Below, piece after piece: positions 1 through 7,243 of a DNA stretch of 35,434 nucleotides (the stretch's first letter is position 1; every line of letters begins with the position of its first letter). The position numbers were made by a program, and so were the translations under genes. Source of the stretch: Pedobacter sp. ASV12 (GTDB lineage: Bacteria > Bacteroidota > Bacteroidia > Sphingobacteriales > Sphingobacteriaceae). Where the stretch lies: NCBI RefSeq assembly GCF_016429155.1, contig NZ_JAELUC010000036.1, forward strand, positions 1-35,434, written 5' to 3'. The notes under the pieces were generated by a model, which had not been told where the DNA came from, did no database searches, and saw only the letters and a program-made list of their open reading frames with translations.

Positions 1-25
1 ATGGTCAACAGCCGTACACTTACTC

Positions 26-41
26 GTGTCTGGCCAGACAC
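26..41. repeat. 16-bp perfect palindrome at left contig edge
   Basis: The bases GTGTCTGGCCAGACAC form a perfect palindrome, and a partial copy (CCAGACA) follows at once. It lies in the first 57 bases, before the stop codon of the first leftward gene. Those bases also keep a rightward frame open to a TGA near position 75, so they could be the tail of a gene entering from outside the window. No function can be assigned. Confidence 0.35.
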
Positions 42-57
42 TGCCAGACATGGTCTT

Positions 58-642
58 TCACAGTTTATACTTTGATACATACTGTCCATCAAAAGAGACC
101 AAGTTGCCACAGTAATAAGGATCAATTCGCTTGACCTCTATCTTTTCGGCAATAACGACATAATGCTTAGGGTTTTTATCATTGCATTTTTCAAGTTCAA
201 TGCAAATTTGAGGCGCCAATCGAATAGCTATTTTATCCATCTTTACCAAATCGGCCACAGCATACTTTTGGGTTATATACCTATGGGCACTAAAAAACAG
301 ACTGTCTTTCAGATCCGCTTTGATTTGGAATGTCCGATCGGGTTTTGTTTTCACAACCAAATTGGTGTCCTGACTTAATTCATTAAATATTTTCATTTCC
401 CAATCCAGCCGTTTGAGGTATTGGGCGATGCTGTCTTTTTTATACTTCTTGCTCAAGGACGAAATCGTTGCCGAATTTGCACTGCTCCATTTCCTCAATG
501 TATCGTTTAAGATTACCCGTACGGCATTAAACTCGTTATATCTGGCGGAGGTATCGCTTGCTGTTCCTTTGATGAGTACCGTTTGCGGAAATGCAGTGCA
601 GGCACAGCATAAAAATAAAAGCGTACAGAAAATTTTCATCAC
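58..642 (-). CDS. Secreted protein of unknown function
   Basis: This 194-residue protein is not one I recognise. It opens with a Sec-type signal peptide (MMKIFCTLLFLCCACTAFPQ), with predicted cleavage near residue 20 after a typical A-F-P-Q ending; the CCAC stretch makes a lipoprotein alternative possible. The mature part is polar, with no membrane segment and no catalytic motif I can name. It has a conspicuous T-K-P-D-R-T-F-Q-I-K-A-D-L strand-like segment in the middle and three cysteines in the last third. A second Met directly after the first offers an equally good start. It is leftward and separated from the upstream GNAT gene by about 200 bases, so it probably has its own promoter. It is likely periplasmic. 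Confidence 0.6.
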   Translation of the reverse strand: MMKIFCTLLFLCCACTAFPQTVLIKGTASDTSARYNEFNAVRVILNDTLRKWSSANSATISSLSKKYKKDSIAQYLKRLDWEMKIFNELSQDTNLVVKTKPDRTFQIKADLKDSLFFSAHRYITQKYAVADLVKMDKIAIRLAPQICIELEKCNDKNPKHYVVIAEKIEVKRIDPYYCGNLVSFDGQYVSKYKL

Positions 643-685
643 ATGAAATTATGAGTTTGAATGGAGGGCTTAGAAATTTTAACAT

Positions 686-708
686 GCTTTAACAAAAACT
701 GTTAAAGC
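686..708. repeat. Perfect 9-bp inverted repeat between leftward genes
   Basis: GCTTTAACA and TGTTAAAGC pair perfectly around the 5-base loop AAAAC. It lies downstream of the GNAT gene (stop at 847) and upstream of the secreted-protein gene (start 642). The stem is A/T-rich and has only a weak T-tract on the leftward strand, so it could be a poor terminator for the GNAT gene or an operator for the next gene. The sequence does not decide between these. Confidence 0.4.
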
Positions 709-846
709 TTTTGCAACGATGATGCCGTTTGCCCTGAAATTTCACAAAGCAACAATAGAAATTAAAAAAATTGTGGCTTTAACTATACGATACCCCAGGC
801 TGGCATCGTGTGGCCAAAGCTCTTGAAATAGGAGCGCTTAACAGAA

Positions 847-1533
847 TCAGTTCCACTCTTTTCTGATGACATAGGCAAACATCTCGCCTCTGTTGCGAAA
901 GCCCAATTTTTCGTAGAGCTTAATGGCACCGGCATTATCATTTCTTACATGCAGGAAGGGGATTTCGCCTTTGGCCAATATTCTTTTGAGCTGCTCGCGG
1001 ATGAGCTCATAGGCATAGCCTTTGCCCAAATAATCGGGGTGAGTGCATACCGCACTTACTTCGGTGTAAGGCGTAGGATTAAAACGGTGCCCAGCCATGG
1101 CAACTAATTTTTCATTGTCGAAAATACCGGTGTAATTACCCAATGCGATGGTACGTTGCCTAAAGGGCCCAGGTTGCGTGAGTTCTACCAAAGCCATCAT
1201 TTCGGCTACATGCTGTTGGTCGAGATTGGCAAAAAGGATATCGTTTCCAGCGGGAGCTTCCTTGGCCTCATAAACGAATTGGAACATATCGATATGGGCA
1301 ATGACTTTCCATTTTGCAGGGATGGCTAATTGCACGGGACTGAAAACCACATAAGTAGCTCCAGCCTCGCTCATGCGGCATAGCTCATCAAACTCTTGCT
1401 CATTATTGTGTCTTAGGCCAGCAAAAGAAGCGATATCTTCTTCATAAAACCTTACGTTTTCCGTTCCTTTTGCAAATTGGCCATGCGCCGAATTCAAGGC
1501 ATGATAGATGGGGTTATCCAACAAGTGTTCCAT
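847..1533 (-). CDS. GNAT family N-acetyltransferase (FR47-like)
   Basis: This is probably a cytoplasmic acetyl-CoA-dependent N-acyltransferase; the substrate is unknown. The C-terminal half carries the GNAT signature: a beta-strand reading LVAMAGHRF, then TEVSAVCTHPDYLGKGYA, which includes the acetyl-CoA pyrophosphate-binding Q/R-x-x-G-x-G/A-like loop (here Y-L-G-K-G-Y-A), and finally a terminal N-A-G-A-I-K-L-Y-E-K-L-G-F segment typical of the family. The N-terminal half is a divergent GNAT-like repeat, as in FR47-type enzymes. I chose the Met at 1533 over one five codons upstream because TATCTTTG, an exact TAnnTTTG -7 box, lies at 1537-1544 and overlaps the longer form. The result is 228 residues. 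It is monocistronic and faces away from the NTF2-like gene. Confidence 0.8.
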   Translation of the reverse strand: MEHLLDNPIYHALNSAHGQFAKGTENVRFYEEDIASFAGLRHNNEQEFDELCRMSEAGATYVVFSPVQLAIPAKWKVIAHIDMFQFVYEAKEAPAGNDILFANLDQQHVAEMMALVELTQPGPFRQRTIALGNYTGIFDNEKLVAMAGHRFNPTPYTEVSAVCTHPDYLGKGYAYELIREQLKRILAKGEIPFLHVRNDNAGAIKLYEKLGFRNRGEMFAYVIRKEWN

Positions 1534-1536
1534 GTA

Positions 1537-1544
1537 CAAAGATA
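1537..1544 (-). promoter_or_regulatory. Candidate -7 box TAnnTTTG for the GNAT gene
   Basis: On the leftward strand the bases read TATCTTTG, an exact match to the Bacteroidota -7 consensus, and sit four bases before the ATG at 1533. No clear TTTG -33 element is visible at the expected distance. If real, the transcript would have almost no leader. Confidence 0.35.
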
Positions 1545-1722
1545 CCAAAAAGCAACCGTGACGCTAGCCAGTTTCTTACGCTAATGATAGTCCAAAAACA
1601 GAACCCAGGTTCCTTCGGCTTATCGACCATATCCCGGTTTCTATCGACGATAAACAACTATCCGACTGTTTGCTGCATTTTGCGTTTTGTTGCTCGCTAA
1701 CTTGCATTTCAAAAATAAGCAG

Positions 1723-2265
1723 ATGAAAAGAATTTTGAGCGTTTTGATCGGTTGCCTTTGGGCAGGCATTCAACCTGGCACCGCAGCACAAGCCCAACAA
1801 ACCAATACCCAAATCCGCAAAGAACTTGAAACGGTTATGCACGATTTTATGGCCAGCATTAAAACGGGCGATAGCACTAAATTTTACAAGCTTTTTTATG
1901 ATGGGCCAGTAACCTGGGTTGGAGTAGACAAAGAGCAAAGCCACCAGTATTTTGTGAAGAAAAACAACAAGCTTAGCAAAAACTACTTCAAAAGCAGTCC
2001 GCAAAGCTTTATACGCAGTATTGTTGCCGAAGGCGGAGGTGAAGAAGAAAAATTTTATAACATACGCATGGATGGCGATGAGCGCGTGGCCATCATTACC
2101 TTCAACTATAGCTATTGGTCTAAAGGCAAAAAGCAAAATTGGGGACAGGAAAGCTGGGGCCTGATCAGGGCAGACGGCCAATGGAAAATAGCCAGCGTTA
2201 TTTTTTCTGTAGAGATGGAAAATGTAGTGCCAGAGCCAGCAAATGCTGCTAAAACAAAAAAATAA
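1723..2265 (+). CDS. Secreted NTF2-like (SnoaL-type) protein
   Basis: The protein is 180 residues from the Met at 1723. An upstream in-frame Met at 1687 would place 12 extra residues before a clear signal peptide (MKRILSVLIGCLWAG, cleavage near AQAQ), so the shorter start is preferred. The mature domain resembles the nuclear-transport-factor-2-like fold family: a helical N-terminus (I-R-K-E-L-E-T-V-M-H-D-F-M), then a Y-K-L-F-Y-D-G-P-V-T-W-V-G segment, and a C-terminal sheet including the family-typical W-G-L-I-R-A-D-G-Q-W-K-I-A-S-V. Secreted stand-alone NTF2-like proteins are common in Bacteroidota and mostly uncharacterised. No catalytic residues can be named. It lies alone between divergent and downstream co-directional genes; the spacing to the next operon, with its own palindromic promoter, argues against co-transcription. 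Confidence 0.7.
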   Translation: MKRILSVLIGCLWAGIQPGTAAQAQQTNTQIRKELETVMHDFMASIKTGDSTKFYKLFYDGPVTWVGVDKEQSHQYFVKKNNKLSKNYFKSSPQSFIRSIVAEGGGEEEKFYNIRMDGDERVAIITFNYSYWSKGKKQNWGQESWGLIRADGQWKIASVIFSVEMENVVPEPANAAKTKK

Positions 2266-2305
2266 ACCGCTGATCAATAATTTTTTATAAAATTTAGATT
2301 TTATA

Positions 2306-2339
2306 TTCAAATATACGTAGTTAACTACGTATATTTGAA
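2306..2339. promoter_or_regulatory. 34-bp perfect palindromic operator overlapping the GNAT-marR promoter
   Basis: Two 17-base arms pair without mismatch; the left arm begins TTCAAATATACGTAG and the centre is TTAA. The right arm contains TATATTTG (2330-2337), an exact Bacteroidota -7 box. The start codon of the acetyltransferase at 2342 is only four bases further on. MarR-family dimers bind palindromes at their own promoters, and the operon's second gene encodes a MarR protein, so this is most likely its autoregulatory operator. A bound dimer would cover the -7 region. Confidence 0.75.
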
Positions 2340-2341
2340 CG

Positions 2342-2845
2342 ATGAAAACACAGGAAGAAATCAAACCACTTGACAATGGCTATAGCAATCAGATTGTTGA
2401 CCTGATTTTACCCATACAACAAGAGGAATTTAATGTAGCCATTACCGTTAACGACCAGCCCGATTTGCTGGATATTGAGACCTACTATCAACAGCCAGGC
2501 GGGAATTTTTGGGGCGCTTTTAGCCAAAACGAGCTAGTTGGCACCATTGCCTTGATTGCCATTGGCCATCAGGCGGGCGCCATCCGAAAAATGTTTGTGA
2601 AGAAGGAATTTCGCGGCAAGGAAAAAAGCATAGCCCAACACCTGCTGAACCAGCTGATCGCTTATTGCGAAGCCAAAAATATGACAGATATTTACCTCGG
2701 AACGATAGCACAGATGAATGCGGCCCAGCGCTTTTATGAACGCAACGGCTTTCAGCAAATCGAAGCTGATGAGCTGCCATCCTATTTTCCGAGAATGCAG
2801 GTAGACAACCTTTTTTATCACCTGCACTTAAAAAAGCAAGCATGA
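2342..2845 (+). CDS. GNAT family N-acetyltransferase in a marR operon
   Basis: The 167-residue protein has a complete GNAT fold: G-A-F-S-Q-N-E-L-V-G-T-I-A-L (strand 4), I-R-K-M-F-V-K-K-E-F-R-G-K-E-K-S (strand 4 to the acetyl-CoA loop, with the usual second glycine replaced), and N-A-A-Q-R-F-Y-E-R-N-G-F (helix 4 and C-terminal strand). Such enzymes use acetyl-CoA to modify amines; no substrate can be inferred. Its stop overlaps the next start in ATGA, giving translational coupling to the MarR regulator. The start lies four bases after a -7 box inside a 34-bp palindrome, suggesting a leaderless or near-leaderless transcript controlled by that regulator. A detoxification or small-molecule resistance role fits the MarR pairing but is inference. 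Confidence 0.85.
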   Translation: MKTQEEIKPLDNGYSNQIVDLILPIQQEEFNVAITVNDQPDLLDIETYYQQPGGNFWGAFSQNELVGTIALIAIGHQAGAIRKMFVKKEFRGKEKSIAQHLLNQLIAYCEAKNMTDIYLGTIAQMNAAQRFYERNGFQQIEADELPSYFPRMQVDNLFYHLHLKKQA

Positions 2846-3333
2846 ATGTAATTGACGAGGCCGGTATTCTAGCCCTCTCCACAAGGCTCCAGCGCCTAAG
2901 CGACCGCATCCGCAAAGACGGGCTTGAAATTTACAGGGAAATGGGCATCAGTTTTGAACCCAAATGGTTCCCGGTTATTTACGTATTGCATAAAAAGAAC
3001 GTATTGAGCGTGGTAGAAATCGCCAACGAAATCGGTTATACCCATCCATCGACCATTACTTTACTCAAAGAACTGGAAAAAGAGAAAATCATCCGCTCTA
3101 AAAAAGATAAAGCCGACGAGCGTAAGCGCCTACTGCAGCTCAGTACCAAAGGCCAACAATTGATTGACCAGATGGGCCCTGCCTGGGAAGTTATTACCGC
3201 AGCCACCGCCGACCTGATCAATACCCAAAACAACCTGATGCAGGCCATTTTGGAGGTGGAGGAACAACTGAAAATGAAAAGCTTTTTGCAGAGAGCGCTA
3301 GTCCTGATCAAGGAAAGACAAGATTCGGCATAA
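2842..3333 (+). CDS. MarR family transcriptional regulator
   Basis: This 163-residue winged-helix regulator shows the MarR layout: an N-terminal dimerisation helix (residues 1-35), the recognition region V-V-E-I-A-N-E-I-G-Y-T-H-P-S-T-I-T-L (about 58-76), the wing with K-K-D-K-A-D-E-R-K-R-L-L-Q-L-S-T-K-G (about 88-106; the D-x-R-x-x-x-L-x-L-T/S motif is diagnostic), and C-terminal dimerisation helices. The start overlaps the acetyltransferase stop by four bases. The 34-bp palindrome upstream of the operon is its likely binding site, so it probably represses itself and the acetyltransferase until a ligand binds. The gene ends in the loop of a convergent terminator shared with the ABC-F gene. 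Confidence 0.9.
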   Translation: MNVIDEAGILALSTRLQRLSDRIRKDGLEIYREMGISFEPKWFPVIYVLHKKNVLSVVEIANEIGYTHPSTITLLKELEKEKIIRSKKDKADERKRLLQLSTKGQQLIDQMGPAWEVITAATADLINTQNNLMQAILEVEEQLKMKSFLQRALVLIKERQDSA

Positions 3334-3346
3334 AGAACCGAATCTT
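3320..3346. terminator. Bidirectional intrinsic terminator between convergent genes
   Basis: AAGATTCGG and CCGAATCTT pair perfectly (9 bp) around a 9-base loop. The marR stop codon lies at the end of the loop and the ABC-F stop codon overlaps the end of the right arm. Rightward the stem is followed by ATCTTTCT, leftward by GTCTTTCC, so T-rich tails are modest on both sides. The position at a convergent junction supports use in both directions. Confidence 0.6.
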
Positions 3347-4937
3347 ATCTTTCTAACAGGATGCTTTCGACAATATTCACCTGCTCCAAAAAATATTCAT
3401 CGTGCGACACCACCAACAGGCTTCCTTTGTATTCGTTGATAGCCGTTGTTAAAATATCGATGTTCTGTAGATCGAGGTTATTGGTAGGCTCGTCTAGCAC
3501 AATCAAATCGGGTGCCTGGTGGGCAATAGTTAGCGTACAAAGCATCAACCGCATTTTTTCGCCGCCACTTAAAGCCAGGCAGGGCTTGTCCCAATCGTCT
3601 TTGCCAAACAGGAAACGGTTGAGGCGGATTTTGACTTCATGTTCTTGCAACATACCTGTATTGAAATGCTGTGCCTGCTCGTAAACGCTTAGCTCGTTGT
3701 TGATGAGCGAATAATCCTGATCTATGTAAATGGCTTTTATCGGCGTCCTTTCCAAAGTACCTTGTTCAGGTTGCAGTTCTCCCAAAACCAGTTTAATCAA
3801 GGTGGTTTTTCCCGAACCATTATTGCCTTTAATGGCCATGCGGTCGCCACTGTTGAGCTGCAGGTTAATCGGTTCTTTCCATAACCATCGGCAGTTGCGG
3901 TTCAGGTTAACAGATTGGGCCTTGAGCAACATTTTGCCCTTATGCAAACCCGCATGGTCTAAATCAAGCTTCATTTTATCGGTTTGTGGCTGATTTTGGC
4001 GCAACTGCTGCAGTTCTTGCCTCATAGCCCCCACCTTTTCGGCGTGTATGCCTTTCATTTGCGCGGTGCTCCTTTCAGCGCTGTTTTTCAGCGTGTTCAT
4101 CACAATGGTTGGCAAGCCGGCTTTTTCTTGCTTCTTTTTGCCCCGGGCATCTAGTTTCTGTTGCCGTTCTATGGCTTCCCGTTCGGTCTCTTTGGCCTTA
4201 CGCAGGGCTTTTTCCTTGTTCTTTACATCTTGTGCAAAGGCATTGCTGGCCAAATCCTTTTGTTCGGCATAAAAATCGTAATTGCCACCGTACACAACAA
4301 GGCCATGTTTATTTAATTCGCAAACCGTGTGCAACAGCTTAAGCAAGGCCCTGTCATGGCTCACCACCACCAGCGCATTTTTAGTAGATTGTATATACTC
4401 ATAAAGTAGGTTTCGGCTTTTGGCATCTAAGTGGTTGCTCGGCTCATCGAGCAATACCAACTCAGGGCGGTGCACTTCTATGCCGGATAAAAAGACCTTC
4501 GTTTTTTGGCCCCCGCTTAGCATTTCCATTTTTTGGGTGAGGGCAATATCGTTCAGCCCCCAACGGGCAAGCGCCATTTGGCAACGTTCTTCCAAAACCC
4601 AGTCGTTGTCGAGCAGGTTGAGGTTTTCTTCCGTTGCTTCGCCAGCTAAAATCTGTTGCAGCGCCTCCAGTTTTTGGGCAATGCCCAAGGCCTCTGCTAC
4701 ACTGTACTGATTAAACTGTCCGAAAACCTGGGGTACCAAATAAGGTTGGTCTTGCACCTGAATCTGTCCGCCGGTTGGCGACAGGCGACCAGCCAAAATT
4801 TGCAATAAAGTAGACTTTCCGGTACCATTGTTGCCCACCAGGGCAATTTTATCGTGTTTGTTGACGATGAGGCTCAACCCATCGAACAATAAATCTTTAT
4901 TTGGATGTGCATAAACTACATCTTGAAGCGTAAGCAT
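3345..4937 (-). CDS. ABC-F family ATPase (ribosome-associated, possible antibiotic resistance)
   Basis: The 530-residue protein has two ABC domains and no membrane segment, the ABC-F layout. Domain 1: Walker A GNNGTGKS at 35-42, signature LSGGQ at 140-144, Walker B LVLLDEP near 160-166 followed by SNHLD. A charged K/E/R-rich linker spans about 225-330. Domain 2: Walker A GNNGSGKT at 371-378, signature LSGGE at 456-460, Walker B LIVLDEP at 478-484 followed by TNNLD. ABC-F proteins bind the ribosomal E site; some protect against macrolides, lincosamides or pleuromutilins, others act in translation quality control. The family member cannot be fixed from sequence alone. The Met at 4937 is preferred over one 11 codons upstream because MLTLQDVVYAH is the usual N-terminus of the first ABC domain. 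Confidence 0.9.
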   Translation of the reverse strand: MLTLQDVVYAHPNKDLLFDGLSLIVNKHDKIALVGNNGTGKSTLLQILAGRLSPTGGQIQVQDQPYLVPQVFGQFNQYSVAEALGIAQKLEALQQILAGEATEENLNLLDNDWVLEERCQMALARWGLNDIALTQKMEMLSGGQKTKVFLSGIEVHRPELVLLDEPSNHLDAKSRNLLYEYIQSTKNALVVVSHDRALLKLLHTVCELNKHGLVVYGGNYDFYAEQKDLASNAFAQDVKNKEKALRKAKETEREAIERQQKLDARGKKKQEKAGLPTIVMNTLKNSAERSTAQMKGIHAEKVGAMRQELQQLRQNQPQTDKMKLDLDHAGLHKGKMLLKAQSVNLNRNCRWLWKEPINLQLNSGDRMAIKGNNGSGKTTLIKLVLGELQPEQGTLERTPIKAIYIDQDYSLINNELSVYEQAQHFNTGMLQEHEVKIRLNRFLFGKDDWDKPCLALSGGEKMRLMLCTLTIAHQAPDLIVLDEPTNNLDLQNIDILTTAINEYKGSLLVVSHDEYFLEQVNIVESILLER

Positions 4938-5051
4938 AAATTCCTTTCTTTTAAACGTGAACAAATACAAGGGTTGCCGAAGGCGATACCTTACTTATTT
5001 TTCGTGAAAGAAATTCGATCCTAAATTGATGTGTTTGTTGTTTGCGGTAAG

Positions 5052-5059
5052 CAAAAGTA
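5052..5059 (-). promoter_or_regulatory. Candidate -7 box of the ABC-F gene with a long leader
   Basis: Leftward strand TACTTTTG matches TAnnTTTG exactly. A start just beyond it would leave a leader of roughly 105-110 bases before the ATG at 4937. That leader contains a small GCC-TTC-GGC hairpin near 4980. Several ABC-F resistance genes are controlled by leader attenuation, so the length is worth noting. No -33 TTTG is evident. Confidence 0.35.
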
Positions 5060-5105
5060 AGAAAAAAATAAATAACCGCTGTTTTTTTGCTATCGATTAG
5101 CGCTT

Positions 5106-5999
5106 TTACCTGAAGGCATTTCCTACAAAACGCTTACCATTGAAGATCAGCTTTCTGACGATCCTACGCTGTTGTTCTCCTTCGCCGCGCGAAATGGGCG
5201 TCATCTCGTCGGTTAGATATGCCATAGTTAAGGTTTGAGTTTTGGGATCGAAGGAAAACTCTTCTATGTCTTCGTTTCCAGCACCAATGGTCAAACATGA
5301 CGGGCCGTTTTCGCCATAGGTACTTACTTCTTCGCCAGGGGGTTCAAAAGCCTCATAATCAAAATTTATGCCGTCGGGCAACAGCTCTACCACCACCGCC
5401 GTTTGAAACATACAGGTATTGCAGCCAATGCCCGAACCAATGCACAAGTAAAGTTCTTTTGTAGACCTTAGTTTGTAAATCTTTTCGAACCATGCTCCAG
5501 ACGAAGGGAAAGGGTTTTCCTGCTCGTTTCCGACTCGGCCATCGCTGGTTATCATGGCCTGGCCTGAAGCCGTTCTAGCATAAACCATGCTGATATTGCT
5601 CTTGAAACTGCCTCCCGTATTCTCGAACCAGGTAAACAGCCAGAGCTTTTTGTCATCGGCATGCACAATACCCAAGCCGGGTGCCTGCAAGAGGCTATCC
5701 ATATTTTGTCGGGTAATTTTTGGGTCGTTAAGAATGGCGGTTAAAGTTGTGGCGATAGCTTCATTAACCTCATCGACTTTGTTAACCGAATCGCTTTCGT
5801 TGTAGGTGCGTTGCAAGGTATCGGCAATAGCAAAAAGTTTCTTCAGACGGTCTACAATGGCAAAGGATTTTCCTGTAGTCTTACCGGCCATAGACAATCC
5901 AGCCTCGGCATTGCCGTTGCCTGGTGTTGAATTTGGCGAGCAAGCATAGAGCCCCACCAGCAATAACAGCATCAGGGCATACACTTTAGCAGACATCAT
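5106..5999 (-). CDS. Lipoprotein of unknown function
   Basis: I do not recognise this protein. From the Met at 5999 it has a 19-residue lipoprotein signal ending in the lipobox L-Y-A-C, with Cys at residue 20; an upstream in-frame Met at 6038 would bury this signal behind 13 extra residues and is rejected. After a flexible S/N/G-rich linker comes a helical segment (I-V-D-R-L-K-K-L-F-A-I-A-D-T-L-Q), then a mostly beta C-terminal domain with four cysteines: G-I-G-C-N-T-C-M-F in the centre and G-P-S-C-L-T-I-G later. The length is 297 residues. It is monocistronic by position and probably faces the periplasm on the inner or outer membrane. There are no catalytic motifs I can name. Confidence 0.65.
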   Translation of the reverse strand: MMSAKVYALMLLLLVGLYACSPNSTPGNGNAEAGLSMAGKTTGKSFAIVDRLKKLFAIADTLQRTYNESDSVNKVDEVNEAIATTLTAILNDPKITRQNMDSLLQAPGLGIVHADDKKLWLFTWFENTGGSFKSNISMVYARTASGQAMITSDGRVGNEQENPFPSSGAWFEKIYKLRSTKELYLCIGSGIGCNTCMFQTAVVVELLPDGINFDYEAFEPPGEEVSTYGENGPSCLTIGAGNEDIEEFSFDPKTQTLTMAYLTDEMTPISRGEGEQQRRIVRKLIFNGKRFVGNAFR

Positions 6000-6279
6000 G
6001 TTGAGAGTTAACGTATGTGCGAAGATGGCAAAAGCCACAGAGAAACCAAAGACCGCTCAAGACTTTGGTCTACAAAAAAACAAAAGAAAAACGTTTTAGC
6101 AATAAAAAAACGCGACACCTATGCGATATAGGCAGAAAAAGCGTCATTCATTGACTTTCGTAATTTCTTCATTACTGTTGGTACTGAGGTAAATTAAGAT
6201 AGCTTTAACCTTTACGACAAGAATTGTTATATTAGTATACTCTTATTTGATTCAATTATAAATCAACCTTGTTTTAAAA

Positions 6280-6975
6280 TTAATTGAGTTCGAAATGTGC
6301 TTTATTCTGATAGCCATTTTTGAGTTCTCCTCTCCATGTCAATCCTAAATTCCTTCCTATTGAGCCAATAATATTAAAAGAATAGTCGTCATCTACTTCT
6401 CTTCCATTCCTTATCAGATAAACATCAAAAGCAAGACCCTTGGTATGCGGACTTATCTTTTCAAAAGTAATAATCGATCCTGGTTTAGTTCTGCCAATCG
6501 CATAGTTTTCATCTTGCTCCTTTTGAGACCAATAGGCCTTATAGACAACAACTTGCAAACCTTTTCCCTTAGCTATTTCAATAAGCCTAGTCGCCAAAAT
6601 CTTAACTTGTGGATTTAATGTTTCAAGATTTAGTTGGGTCTTTTGTTCCTCTGGACTAATTTCCACATTATTTGCAAGGGATACATCACCAGATTTTAAT
6701 TGTTGTTGTACAGATTCACTAAACTTGACTGTTGAATTCTCATTCAACAATTTCACAGCCCAGCCCCTAAGTCCAGCATTAGCTTTAGTCGTATCGCCGG
6801 TTTTGAGTATTGAGACTGCTAATTGCACATAGTCACGTCGGATTGATTGGTCCTGAATACTTCGTTGCAACAACCAACCACCAACTCCTAAAACAATCGG
6901 AATTAATGCGACTGATATTATGTTTATGATAGTTGCCCACCTCGGAGCTTCTGCACTTTTATCATTCCTCAGCAT
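6280..6975 (-). CDS. Membrane-anchored M15-type peptidase homologue, probably degenerate
   Basis: The 231-residue protein has one N-terminal membrane segment (about 15-37), a helical middle (about 40-100), and a C-terminal domain like peptidase family M15 (VanY / phage L-Ala-D-Glu endopeptidase). The zinc-site pattern is visible: S-P-H-T-K-G-L-A-F-D gives H177 and D184, and A-H-F-E-L gives H227. The family also has E-Q-D-x-x-Y-A-x-G-R-T-x-P-G, present at about 153-166. The usual catalytic Asp/Glu three residues before the last His is Asn here, and the family's conserved Y/F-R before the E-Q-D segment is Y-W, so peptidoglycan cleavage is doubtful. The gene and its flanks are visibly more A/T-rich than neighbours, suggesting acquisition by transfer. 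Confidence 0.7.
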   Translation of the reverse strand: MLRNDKSAEAPRWATIINIISVALIPIVLGVGGWLLQRSIQDQSIRRDYVQLAVSILKTGDTTKANAGLRGWAVKLLNENSTVKFSESVQQQLKSGDVSLANNVEISPEEQKTQLNLETLNPQVKILATRLIEIAKGKGLQVVVYKAYWSQKEQDENYAIGRTKPGSIITFEKISPHTKGLAFDVYLIRNGREVDDDYSFNIIGSIGRNLGLTWRGELKNGYQNKAHFELN

Positions 6976-7186
6976 TTTATTATTTTGGTAATTTATTATC
7001 TAACTTATATTTATGTATTTAAAATTCCTAAAAAGGAAACATTTTGAACATCACGAGTTCATCTGATCTGCCGTTTTTTAGAATCTTCGTGCAAACCTAT
7101 CTCTTGTTTATTTTTTAATAATTAAGCTTTAAGCAATAGAGAGATATCTTTCTAAATCAATTATTTAACTTAACACAGAAATCCAT

Positions 7187-7216
7187 AAAAAAAACCGCTT
7201 TACTTTCATAAAGCGG
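7187..7216 (-). terminator. Intrinsic terminator of the PUL glycosidase operon
   Basis: On the leftward strand CCGCTTTA, a 6-base loop and TAAAGCGG form a perfect 8-bp stem followed by eight Ts. It lies 28 bases beyond the DUF2264 gene stop and marks the end of the PUL transcript. Confidence 0.9.
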
Positions 7217-7243
7217 CTTCATCTCTTAACTACCAAAAAAAGA

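Noticed and set aside
1..75. Rightward open frame from base 1 to a TGA near 75
   Set aside because: Twenty-four codons at a contig edge with no recognisable motif. It could be a gene tail, but this cannot be supported.
1576..2376. Leftward 266-codon open frame opposite the NTF2-like gene
   Set aside because: It lies antisense to a gene with a clear signal peptide and family-like ending, and crosses the MarR operator. No supporting motif.
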